This document shows positions 25,981 through 34,285 of a DNA stretch of 64,000 bases, in pieces (position 1 is the first letter of the stretch; every line of letters starts with the position of its first letter). The DNA is taken from assembly GCF_000367925.1 (NCBI RefSeq), contig NZ_KB849176.1, positions 796,191 to 860,190 on the forward strand, in the 5' to 3' direction. A program made the position numbers and the translations under genes. Below the pieces are notes generated by a model. That model worked only from the letters and a program-made list of their open reading frames with translations, was not told the origin of the DNA and made no database searches. Origin of the DNA: Acinetobacter bohemicus ANC 3994. GTDB lineage: Bacteria; Pseudomonadota; Gammaproteobacteria; Pseudomonadales; Moraxellaceae.

Positions 25981-26575
25981 ACAGACTATTTGATTTGGAT
26001 ATTTTTTTAGCAATATAGTGTGATTTTTTTAAACGAATTAAAATGATTTGAGATTGAAATTCAAGCTCACCAAATTCTGGCTCAACTTGTACATAATGCA
26101 GTTGACCAAATTCATCACGAACACGTGCTTGCGCTGAGAAGCCTGGGCGTGCATTGCCGCTGGAAATCGTTGCGAGTCGTCCGAGTAAACTCACTTGTTG
26201 TTTTGTTTCAATGGGTTTAATCACTTGATCTAAACAATGGATCATAAAGACTGTAAAGAAAATCGCAATAATCAGGGCTGGAATAATTAAGTAATAAGCA
26301 GGAAGAAATTCTTGTTGCTGAGCATAAACACAAAGTTGAAGGAAATAGCCTGAAAAGCTAAAGTTCATGAGCAAGAAAACCACAATCAGTGTTTTAGAGA
26401 ACTTAACATTGAGGAGCGGTGATTCAGAAAGTCTCTTCGGGGATAGACTTTTTAGGTATTGAGTGGGGTGAATATTAAAGTAATAGCCGATGGTTTCGAC
26501 CATGCTGAGCAAAATTAAAGCCAACAAACTTAAATGAAACGGGATTAAGTTATAGTTTTGCAAAAACTCAAGCAT
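25958..26575 (-). CDS. YqiJ-like inner-membrane protein with C-terminal OB fold
   Basis: 205 residues. Three hydrophobic segments (about 14-34, 63-83, 92-115) are followed by a soluble domain whose sequence (LATISSGNARPGFSAQARV, RDEFGQLHYVQVEPEFGEL, ILIRLKKSHYIAKKI) lines up well with the C-terminal part of E. coli YqiJ, an OB-fold protein that neighbours the flotillin-like YqiK. No flotillin gene is next to it here. Its downstream end is convergent with a decayed frame. It follows the Rieske gene on the same strand with an 18-bp gap, so it may be in one operon with that gene and the PfkB kinase gene. Confidence 0.75.
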   Translation of the reverse strand: MLEFLQNYNLIPFHLSLLALILLSMVETIGYYFNIHPTQYLKSLSPKRLSESPLLNVKFSKTLIVVFLLMNFSFSGYFLQLCVYAQQQEFLPAYYLIIPALIIAIFFTVFMIHCLDQVIKPIETKQQVSLLGRLATISSGNARPGFSAQARVRDEFGQLHYVQVEPEFGELEFQSQIILIRLKKSHYIAKKISKSNSLFTMGNHP

Positions 26576-26593
26576 GGTTAAATTCCATTGATT

Positions 26594-26920
26594 TTATTCT
26601 TTTGTGAGGTAAATTCCACCATCAGAATGTACGTTGATCGCTATTTTTTCAAGTGATTGCCCTAGGCAAGGTCCAGAAATACATTCACCTGTTTCAACCA
26701 AAAAGAGCGCGCCATGGGTTGAGCATTGAATATATTCACCGTCTTGATCTAAAAACTGATTTTCTAAAAATTCCAATTCAGTTTGTAGGTGAGGACAAAG
26801 GTTGTTGTAAGCATAGTAAGCCCCGTCACGTTGAGTGATAAAAATGGTTCTACCATCGTCTGTGTCAAAAGCACGTGCTTCGCGTTCAGGAATTTCTTCC
26901 GTCATGGCAATTCTCATCAT
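26594..26920 (-). CDS. Rieske [2Fe-2S] domain protein
   Basis: 108-residue single-domain Rieske protein. Cluster ligands are C-P-H (NLCPHLQTEL, about 45-48) and C-S-T-H (IQCSTHGALF, about 69-72), as in bacterial ferredoxin-like Rieske proteins that feed electrons to oxygenases or nitrite reductases. No partner oxygenase is nearby, so its role is open. I choose the ATG at 26920, which overlaps the TAA of the preceding kinase gene (TAATG) and has AAGGA 9 bases upstream; ATGs at 26917 and 26905 are possible. The overlap shows tight coupling with the kinase gene. Confidence 0.88.
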   Translation of the reverse strand: MMRIAMTEEIPEREARAFDTDDGRTIFITQRDGAYYAYNNLCPHLQTELEFLENQFLDQDGEYIQCSTHGALFLVETGECISGPCLGQSLEKIAINVHSDGGIYLTKE

Positions 26921-27924
26921 TATGCACATTCCTTTTGAAAGTTGTTTAATAATTCCGCATAACCTTCTACGCTAAGACGTGGGCCGAATTGCGAAACCAC
27001 TTCACTTGAAATTAGAATCGCCAATTCAGCCGCCACTTGAAGACTTAAACCTGCATTTAATGCATAAAGGAATGCACCCGCAAAGGCATCACCAGCACCG
27101 TTTGCATCGACAGCGGTTACAGTGCGACCCGGAATTTTAAGTATTTGTTCTGAATCAGAAATTAAAGCACCTTCTGCCGATAATGTAATGACGGTGTACT
27201 TGCTTTTCAATTGCAATTGAGCAAGTGCTGCTTCTACAGAATCGGTTCCTGTATACATCATGGCTTCTTGTTGATTGCAGAAAATCAAATCGACACCATC
27301 ATCTAACAGCTCATCTAAACCTTGACGTGCATATTGCACCATCGCTGGGTCAGACAGGGTTAATGCAATTTTAACCCCATGTGCTTTGGCAATTTGACGA
27401 GCTTGTTTTACTGCAAGGCAGGCAGAACTGCTGGTCGATAAATAACCTTCAATATAAAGCCATTTTGCTGTTTTTAACGGTTCAAAGTTAATTTGATCTG
27501 CACTGAGTTCCGCTGTAATGCCAAGGTAAGTGTGCATGGTACGTTCAGAATCTGGGCTGACCAATACCATACAAGTACCGGTTTCACCTTCACTTACAGA
27601 ATGTTCAGTGGTTTGGATGCCTGCTTCATTTAGACCTTTTAAGTAAATACGACCTAATTCATCATTGCCTACACGGCAGCCATAAAATGCTTTGCTGCCT
27701 AAAGCACTAAAAGCAACGGTCGTATTTGCAGCAGAACCACCAGATGCTTGACCTTTGTAGATTTGCGTTTCTTTTAAATTATTGTATAAATTTGCTTGTG
27801 TTTCACCATCAGTCAACTGCATAGTGCCTTTTTGCAAATTTTGTTGAATAAGGAAGTCATCAGAGACTTTAAATTCTTGGTCGATTAATGCATTACCAAT
27901 TGCAAAAAGATCAACAGTTGCCAT
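26920..27924 (-). CDS. PfkB-family kinase, probable adenosine kinase
   Basis: 334-residue ribokinase-family enzyme that phosphorylates a sugar or nucleoside with ATP. Family signs: AIGNALIDQEF near the start, GGSAANTTVAFSALG (PfkB signature 1 area), and the C-terminal active-site signature DANGAGDAFAGAFLYAL with the catalytic Asp. The overall sequence resembles the bacterial adenosine kinase-like group rather than ribokinase or 1-phosphofructokinase. I use the ATG at 27924 (MATVDLFAIG); one three codons upstream is also possible. The stop codon overlaps the Rieske start, suggesting an operon kinase-Rieske-yqiJ-like. Confidence 0.85.
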   Translation of the reverse strand: MATVDLFAIGNALIDQEFKVSDDFLIQQNLQKGTMQLTDGETQANLYNNLKETQIYKGQASGGSAANTTVAFSALGSKAFYGCRVGNDELGRIYLKGLNEAGIQTTEHSVSEGETGTCMVLVSPDSERTMHTYLGITAELSADQINFEPLKTAKWLYIEGYLSTSSSACLAVKQARQIAKAHGVKIALTLSDPAMVQYARQGLDELLDDGVDLIFCNQQEAMMYTGTDSVEAALAQLQLKSKYTVITLSAEGALISDSEQILKIPGRTVTAVDANGAGDAFAGAFLYALNAGLSLQVAAELAILISSEVVSQFGPRLSVEGYAELLNNFQKECA

Positions 27925-28061
27925 GTCTTTCATTCACATTTTAAATTAAAGCGCTAAGTTTACACCAATGCTCATGATAGCTGTAGATTGATGAGTAAAA
28001 TTCAAGATATGGCGCATTTATTCGGTCAAAATGCAATATAGGAAAGGATGAGGAAGGTTAG

Positions 28062-28511
28062 ATGAATATCACGATTGATAAAGCTGAACAGTTACCAACA
28101 CAAATTCAGGAATTGGCGAAGCAAGCACAGAAAGAAGGATTTCAGTTTGTTGATCGATTGATTGAGGAGTATGAGAGTGGAAAAAATAGGTTTAATCAAC
28201 CGGGCGAGTTTCTTCTTTTTGTTTATGATGATGAAAAGCTGATTGCCTGTGGGGGTTTAAATCAGCAGTGGAATGAAAATGAAATTGATAACAGAATTGG
28301 TCGTGTGCGTCGTTTTTACGTCTTACCAAAATACCGTAAGCATGGGGTAGGTAAGCAGTTGTTACAACATTTGGAAAAAAATGCTCGTGCAAATTTTTCA
28401 GCACTTTGCTTGAACACAGATACCAAATCTGCGGCTCATTTTTACCAAAAGCAAAATTATGTTTTTGTGGAAAATCACCCGAACTATAGCTATTTCAAAT
28501 ATCTGCTCTAG
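28062..28511 (+). CDS. GNAT-family N-acetyltransferase
   Basis: 149 residues. The acetyl-CoA binding motif A is clear: VRRFYVLPKYRKHGVGKQLL (about 86-105), followed by LEKNARANFSALCLNTDTKS and the terminal YQKQNYVFVENHPNY. The acceptor substrate cannot be told. AGGAAGG stands upstream of the ATG. It is divergent from the PfkB gene and stands alone. Confidence 0.9.
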   Translation: MNITIDKAEQLPTQIQELAKQAQKEGFQFVDRLIEEYESGKNRFNQPGEFLLFVYDDEKLIACGGLNQQWNENEIDNRIGRVRRFYVLPKYRKHGVGKQLLQHLEKNARANFSALCLNTDTKSAAHFYQKQNYVFVENHPNYSYFKYLL

Positions 28512-28851
28512 TATTCGATCACTTTAGATTGTGATTAGGTTGTGATGCTGCTGAGTTTTAGCTTAATGCTGAGCAGTATTATGACCATATTTTTGTTGCA
28601 TGTTTTGGATCAAATGTTAATTGCTGCAATGTCTTTTTTTTAAATGGATAAGCTTGAAAAATTATTTTTTAAATTATTTTAGTACTCAAAAATATTCAAA
28701 TCATTGTAAGTGGTTTTTTGTAGATAAAGGCCTTAATTTGAAAGGTTAAATGATACAAAAAATACCTTATGTCAGAAGTTGTTGCGATTTTAAGATTGAG
28801 TTAAGTGCTTGGTTGGAAGATATCAGTAAAAATCTCCATTGAGTCCAGCTG
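28512..28851. other. AT-rich intergenic region
   Basis: 340 bp between the acetyltransferase and the four-repeat membrane protein gene. Several T and A runs are present but I see no convincing gene, strong hairpin or repeat. It should contain the promoter of the downstream gene. Confidence 0.4.
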
Positions 28852-29613
28852 ATGAGCCAACGACAAAGTCTTATCACTTCCTTATCTAAAGTACCCGAAA
28901 TAACAGCGCTCTTTTGGATGACAAAAATATTTGCCACGACCTTTGGTGAAACAGCGGGCGATGCGGTATCTATGTCACTCAATTGGGGGTATTTAGTGGG
29001 CACAGCTATTTTTGCTGTGCTTTTTATTTTACTGCTATATTTTCAGGTGAGTGCAAAAACATATCGACCTTATTTATATTGGTTCACCATTATTGCCAGT
29101 ACCACAGTGGGTACAACCCTAGCTGATTTTGTTGATCGATCTTTAGGGATCGGTTATATCGGTGGTAGTACACTTTTACTGAGTTTTGTGCTGCTTTGCC
29201 TTTGGGTTTGGTATAAATCGGAAGGTAGTATTTCCCCGCATAGTGTGAATTATCCTCGTGCAGAAATTTTCTATTGGCTGACTATTACGTTTTCACAAAC
29301 ACTAGGAACAGCTTTGGGAGATTGGTCGGCAGATACGGCGGGCTTAGGTTATAGCGGTGGTATTGTTTTGTATGTAAGTTTAATTGCATTGATTGCAGGG
29401 CTGTACTTTTTTAGTCAAATTTCTCGGACATTATTATTTTGGAGTGCTTTTGTTTTGACCCGACCCTTAGGTGCGGTTGTGGGTGACTTTTTGGATAAAC
29501 CGTTGGCTTCTGGTGGTTTGGATTTAAGTCGTTTTGGTGCTTCCGCGGTAATTTTGACCGCAATCATAATATGTATTCATTTTGCCCATCGACCAGCGAC
29601 GAAAAATATTTAA
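28852..29613 (+). CDS. COG4705-type membrane protein with four internal repeats
   Basis: 253 residues, about eight hydrophobic segments, no signal peptide. It contains four copies of one motif, beginning at about 21, 76, 140 and 197: FWMTKIFATTFGETAGD, YWFTIIASTTVGTTLAD, YWLTITFSQTLGTALGD and FWSAFVLTRPLGAVVGD. Each has an aromatic pair, a polar Thr/Ser, Gly and a final Asp, and is followed by GxGY/GGS-type glycines. This fits the uncharacterised COG4705 membrane proteins. Four-fold repeats with a conserved Asp inside membrane helices suggest a transporter or metal site, but the function is unknown. An in-frame TGA lies four codons upstream, so the start is at or after 28852; no clear ribosome site is seen. 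Confidence 0.75.
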   Translation: MSQRQSLITSLSKVPEITALFWMTKIFATTFGETAGDAVSMSLNWGYLVGTAIFAVLFILLLYFQVSAKTYRPYLYWFTIIASTTVGTTLADFVDRSLGIGYIGGSTLLLSFVLLCLWVWYKSEGSISPHSVNYPRAEIFYWLTITFSQTLGTALGDWSADTAGLGYSGGIVLYVSLIALIAGLYFFSQISRTLLFWSAFVLTRPLGAVVGDFLDKPLASGGLDLSRFGASAVILTAIIICIHFAHRPATKNI

Positions 29614-29792
29614 TCTTTAAGGCATGTTGTATTATTTTTTAACCATAAATTAAAAATGTTGATAAGGAACTTAGTGGAATAAAAAATCTATACTGAAATA
29701 CACGGAAATTAGTGTTTGCACCAATCCATAGTCATGAAAGATTCAGGTATAATCGGAATAACTTATAAAATTGTATCTGATTTGGAGATCAC

Positions 29793-32732
29793 ATGACTGT
29801 AGATGTTACTGAAACCATTACTCAAACTGTTCATCCTGCGTTTCAGTTGATACGTCAACACCATGTTGAAGCCTTAGACGTTTTTATTTCTGAATATAAA
29901 CACAAAGTGACAGGCGCAACGCATTATCACTTGGCAAGTGACCTTGATGAAAATGTCTTTTTAGTGGCATTTCGTACCCAACCGATGGATTCAAAAGGCG
30001 CAGCGCATATTTTGGAACATACAGCATTGTGTGGTTCGGAAAAATTCCCAGTGCGTGACCCATTTTTCTTGATGATTCGTCGTTCACTGAATACTTTTAT
30101 GAATGCGTTTACTTCAGCCGATTGGACAGCGTATCCATTTGCAACTCAAAACAAAAAAGACTTTCAAAACTTGTTGGAGGTTTATTTAGATGCTGCATTT
30201 GCTGCAAATTTAAATGAACTTGATTTTGCTCAAGAAGGTATTCGTATTGAGTTAGAAGAAGGTCAACCTGTATATAAAGGTGTGGTTTTTAATGAAATGA
30301 AAGGGGCGATGAGTTCTCCTTCAGATCAGCTTTATCATCAACTGGCACATCATTTATTCCCTAAAACCACCTATCATTACAATTCAGGTGGTGATCCTAA
30401 AGATATTCCAGATTTAACCTATCCAGAGTTGGTTGATTTCTATAAGTCGCATTACCATCCGAGTAATGCTGTATTTATGACCTTTGGTGATGAATCTGCC
30501 TACCACTTACAAGAACAATTTGAAACTTTAGCCTTGTCTAAATTTAAACAAGGTCAAACCCTGTATTCAACACCTGAAACACGTTTAACTGCTCCTGTTG
30601 AAGTGACAGAAACCTATGCCGTTGATGCTGAAGATTTAACCGATAAAACCTATCACATTATTTCATGGTTATTGCCTGAAGCCAGTGATATTAAATTGCG
30701 CTTAGGTATGCGTTTGGTTGAAGGTATTTTATTGGAAGATTCAGCTTCACCATTACGTCATTATTTAGAAACGTGTGATTATGCACAATCTACTGGCCCG
30801 ATTATGGGCGTAGATGATTCAAACTTTGAAATGACGTTTTTCTGTGGTGTGCAAGGTTCAAATCCAGAACATGCTGAAGAATTCAAAAATGGTGTGTTTA
30901 AAATTCTTGAAGATGTGGCATCAAAACCTGTCGACACCGATATGGTGGATGCCATTTTGCATCAGATTGAATTGCATCAACGTGAAATCAATGGCGATGG
31001 TATGCCATATGGTTTAAGCCTGATTTTAAATGGTTTAGGCAGCGTGATTCATCACAGTGACCCCATTCATGTTTGGGATGTCGACAGTGCGATGGAGCAA
31101 GTCAAAGAAGAACTGAAAGATCCAATGTGGTTGTCGAATCTGATTAAAACCTATCTGATTGATAATTCACATCGTGTGCAAATGACTTTGGTGCCAGATG
31201 CCAACAAGTCAGCCGCTGAAGCCGAAGCAGAAAAAGCTCGTTTGGCTGAAATTGGCGCCAAACTGACTGAAGAACAAAAGGCTGAAATTCTTGCGCAAAC
31301 AGAGGCGTTAAAAGTTCGTCAAGATACACCTGATGACCTGAACTTATTACCAAAAGTCGGGCTAGAAGATGTGCCTGCTGATTTGCATATAGTACAAGGT
31401 CAATTGCGTGAAATTATCAGCAATGGTTTAGATACGCCACTGAATTTGTACCATGCAGGAACCAATGGTATTTACTACCAGCAAGTGACCGTTAAAATTC
31501 CTGATCAGGTTGTACAGTCGCCATATTTTACTTTGCTGTCGGTGTTATTGGGTGAAGTTGGCGCTGGAGAATATGATTATCTCGAGTTACAACAACTGCA
31601 AACTGCGGTCAGCGGTGGTGTGGGGATGGGTGCATCTTTACGCTCAAAAGTGGATGACAAAAACAAAATTAGCGCATGGTTAACACTCACAACGAAATCG
31701 TTGGTGAATAATTTTGAAGCGATTCGTTTGTTGAAGTTGGCATTTGAACAACTACGTTTTGATGAAAAAGACCGCATTATTGAATTACTGCAACAACGTA
31801 AAACCCGTTGGCAGTCGCGTTTGTCAGGTTCAGGTCATAGTTATGCAATGCAGATTGCATCACGTAACTGTGGTGCTTTAGCGCAACGTGATTATCAAAA
31901 TACGGGCTTGGGTGCGCTGAATTGGTTGGGTGACTTGGTTGCTAAAGTTGAAAATGATGAAGTGGCTTATAACGCTTTAATTGTAGAGCTAAAAGCCATT
32001 CATCGTCTACTTTTGCAAGCACCAAAACAATTTTTATTGGTGTGTGAAGAACATCAATCTGATGCTCTAGTCGAGGAAGTGCAAAACGTTTGGGATAAGT
32101 TGGCAGTAGATAAAACCCCTGTGGAGTTGTCAGTAATTAGCACGGAAAATAGTGCGAAAGATGAGGCTTGGCTGATTCAAGCCAATGTTCAATTCTGTGC
32201 TTTAGCTTATCCTGCTGTTGAAGTTTCTCATCCTGATGCAGCACCTTTAATGGTGTTGGCTGCTTATTTACGCAATGGTTTCTTGCATAGTGCGATTCGT
32301 GAAAAAGGTGGCGCTTACGGTGGTGGTGCAAGTTATGATGGCAATGCTTGTTCATTCCGTTTTTATAGTTATCGTGATCCGCGTTTAGCAGAAACATTTA
32401 AAGACTTCGAAGCAAGTATTGTTTGGTTGTTGAATACCGAACATCAACCGCATCAACTTGAAGAAGCAATTTTAGGCTTAATTGCCAGCATGGATAAACC
32501 CGGTTCTCCTGCCGGTGAAGCGATTAGTGCTTGTTATGCTTTATTGCATGCACGTACACCAGCGGTCAGAAAGCAATTGCGTGCACGTTTGCTTGCAGTC
32601 AGTTTGGATGATTTGAAACGCGTGGCGCAACACTATCTTGTTGAGCAAACACCGGTGAGAGCAGTTGTTGCACCCGTGGCTAAACGTGATACCTTGTTAG
32701 AATTAGGTTTTGATATTAAACAAGTCAATTAA
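29793..32732 (+). CDS. M16C insulinase-family metalloprotease (PreP/SdcA-like)
   Basis: 979-residue zinc protease with the inverted HxxEH motif in AAHILEHTALCG (about 70-80) and a downstream Glu in EEGQPVYKGVVFNEMKGAM that completes zinc binding. The protein has the two-halves layout of M16C peptidases (presequence protease type), with the second half carrying REKGGAYGGGASYDG. It probably degrades peptides in the cytoplasm or periplasm; no signal peptide is visible, so cytoplasmic is more likely. TTGGAG precedes the ATG. pldA follows after 20 bp. Confidence 0.93.
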   Translation: MTVDVTETITQTVHPAFQLIRQHHVEALDVFISEYKHKVTGATHYHLASDLDENVFLVAFRTQPMDSKGAAHILEHTALCGSEKFPVRDPFFLMIRRSLNTFMNAFTSADWTAYPFATQNKKDFQNLLEVYLDAAFAANLNELDFAQEGIRIELEEGQPVYKGVVFNEMKGAMSSPSDQLYHQLAHHLFPKTTYHYNSGGDPKDIPDLTYPELVDFYKSHYHPSNAVFMTFGDESAYHLQEQFETLALSKFKQGQTLYSTPETRLTAPVEVTETYAVDAEDLTDKTYHIISWLLPEASDIKLRLGMRLVEGILLEDSASPLRHYLETCDYAQSTGPIMGVDDSNFEMTFFCGVQGSNPEHAEEFKNGVFKILEDVASKPVDTDMVDAILHQIELHQREINGDGMPYGLSLILNGLGSVIHHSDPIHVWDVDSAMEQVKEELKDPMWLSNLIKTYLIDNSHRVQMTLVPDANKSAAEAEAEKARLAEIGAKLTEEQKAEILAQTEALKVRQDTPDDLNLLPKVGLEDVPADLHIVQGQLREIISNGLDTPLNLYHAGTNGIYYQQVTVKIPDQVVQSPYFTLLSVLLGEVGAGEYDYLELQQLQTAVSGGVGMGASLRSKVDDKNKISAWLTLTTKSLVNNFEAIRLLKLAFEQLRFDEKDRIIELLQQRKTRWQSRLSGSGHSYAMQIASRNCGALAQRDYQNTGLGALNWLGDLVAKVENDEVAYNALIVELKAIHRLLLQAPKQFLLVCEEHQSDALVEEVQNVWDKLAVDKTPVELSVISTENSAKDEAWLIQANVQFCALAYPAVEVSHPDAAPLMVLAAYLRNGFLHSAIREKGGAYGGGASYDGNACSFRFYSYRDPRLAETFKDFEASIVWLLNTEHQPHQLEEAILGLIASMDKPGSPAGEAISACYALLHARTPAVRKQLRARLLAVSLDDLKRVAQHYLVEQTPVRAVVAPVAKRDTLLELGFDIKQVN

Positions 32733-32752
32733 AAATAATAGGGCGGATTAAT

Positions 32753-33907
32753 ATGGCGTTCAAAAGAATTGAACGCACTACTTTGCAACTGAGCATGATC
32801 ATGCTCAGTTCATTGTATGTGGCGAATGTACATGCTGTGAATCCAGATTCTTTGATTGCGCCAGCAAGCCCAGAAGCCTGTGTGGCGTTAGAATCGAATG
32901 CTGATCGTTTGGTTTGTTACGACACTTTGTTTAAAGTGCCTGAGGCAGAAAAACCAGCACTTCTTTCTGAACGTCAAGCTGCAAATGAACTGACGCCTGA
33001 ACCGACTCAACCAGAAACGCTGAAAGAAAAAATTAGTCATGGTGTAAGTAATATCTTCGCTGCTGAAGGTCCAGCAATTAACCCGAATACGTCTTTGTTG
33101 GATAAGCGTTGGGAATTATCGACAGCCAGTAAACTTGGAACATGGAATATTCGTGCACATCAGCCCGTTTATCTGATGCCGGGATTTTGGACTTCTGATA
33201 AAAATGAACGTCCATTTAGTCCGAACGAAAACAATACTGTGCCAGCTGGTGAGGAACTTAACCTCACTTCTATGGAAGCCAAGTTTCAGTTGTCGTTAAA
33301 AACCAAAGCACTGGAAAATTTATTTGGTGATAATGGTGATATTTGGCTGGGCTATACGCAATCATCCCGTTGGCAAGTTTATAATGGTGATGAATCACGT
33401 CCTTTTCGTGAAACCAACTATGAACCTGAAGCAAGCTTGGTGTTTCGGACCAATTATGAAATATTGGGTTTAAATGCGCGTTTATTGGGTGTAACCCTCA
33501 ATCATCAATCGAATGGTCGAGCAGATCCGCTATCACGTAGTTGGAACCGCATCATGTTTAATGTTGGTTTTGAACGTGATAACTTTGCCTTGATGTTGCG
33601 TCCTTGGTATCGCATTGAAGAAGATGCGAAAGATGATAACAATCCCGATATTAAAAATTATATTGGCCGCGGTGATTTAACTGCATTTTATCGTTGGAAT
33701 GATCATGATTTTTCATTGATGCTGCGTCACTCATTAAAAGGTGGTGATGATGCACATGGAGCAGCTCAATTTGATTGGGCATTTCCAATTAGTGGTAAAT
33801 TGCGTGGCTATGTTCAATTGTTTGATGGTTATGGGGAAAGTCTGATTGATTATAATCATCGTGCAACCTATGTCGGTCTAGGTGTATCGCTGATGAATTG
33901 GTTCTAA
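32753..33907 (+). CDS. pldA: Outer-membrane phospholipase A1
   Basis: OMPLA hydrolyses phospholipids that reach the outer leaflet, helping keep lipid asymmetry. A signal peptide covers about 1-28 (cut after NVHA). Residues 29-110 form a linker with a short Cys-containing segment, longer than in E. coli OMPLA (289 residues; 384 here). The barrel carries the catalytic signature NHQSNGRADPLSRSWNR (about 250-266), with His, Ser and the downstream Asn of the triad. The final residue is Phe, as expected for outer-membrane insertion. Probably co-transcribed with the M16 protease gene. Confidence 0.93.
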   Translation: MAFKRIERTTLQLSMIMLSSLYVANVHAVNPDSLIAPASPEACVALESNADRLVCYDTLFKVPEAEKPALLSERQAANELTPEPTQPETLKEKISHGVSNIFAAEGPAINPNTSLLDKRWELSTASKLGTWNIRAHQPVYLMPGFWTSDKNERPFSPNENNTVPAGEELNLTSMEAKFQLSLKTKALENLFGDNGDIWLGYTQSSRWQVYNGDESRPFRETNYEPEASLVFRTNYEILGLNARLLGVTLNHQSNGRADPLSRSWNRIMFNVGFERDNFALMLRPWYRIEEDAKDDNNPDIKNYIGRGDLTAFYRWNDHDFSLMLRHSLKGGDDAHGAAQFDWAFPISGKLRGYVQLFDGYGESLIDYNHRATYVGLGVSLMNWF

Positions 33908-33943
33908 AATTTATTAATACCTTAAAAAGCACCTTTATTAAAG

Positions 33944-34246
33944 TAATGCCAGTCAGTTAAGAAATTGACTGGTTTTTTTATTTTAAATTCATGATGTTAT
34001 TTGATACGCGGAAACGTCATTCGCAACTGTTCGAGGCAAGACTACTGTAAAAAGTAAAGTTTCTGCGATGAATTGATCAATAAAAAGTATTTGACGAGTT
34101 TTGCGAATGACAAATGTTTTTGGTTCTTTTGGCAAAACAAAAGAACAAACGAGCTCCAAGGATTTGATTTAAAGAGATAAGACTCCGTCGTGAATAACTA
34201 AAAAGTTAAGGAGTTAATTGTAAAACTCCTTAACTGATCAGTATTA
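33944..34246. mobile_element. MITE-like element, copy 2 (303 bp)
   Basis: Same left end as copy 1 (TAATGCCAGTCAGTTAAG) and a matching inverted right end (TAATACTGATCAGTTAAG on the minus strand). About 80 bp on the left and 90 bp on the right are closely alike in both copies; the middle differs. Left hairpin: CCAGTCAGTT / AATTGACTGG followed by seven T (33973-33979), so it can act as a terminator for pldA. Right hairpin: 34204-34235, 12 bp perfect. The middle has GTTCTTTTG / CAAAAGAAC (34123-34146). Flanks AAG and ACT do not show a clear target duplication. No coding frame. Confidence 0.72.
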
Positions 34247-34285
34247 ACTCCATTGAGTGGTTTTTTTACTTAAAGTAAAAGTGAT

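Noticed and set aside
28767..29003. Minus-strand frame covering the start of the four-repeat membrane protein
   Set aside because: It overlaps conserved repeat 1 of the plus-strand gene and lacks a ribosome site.
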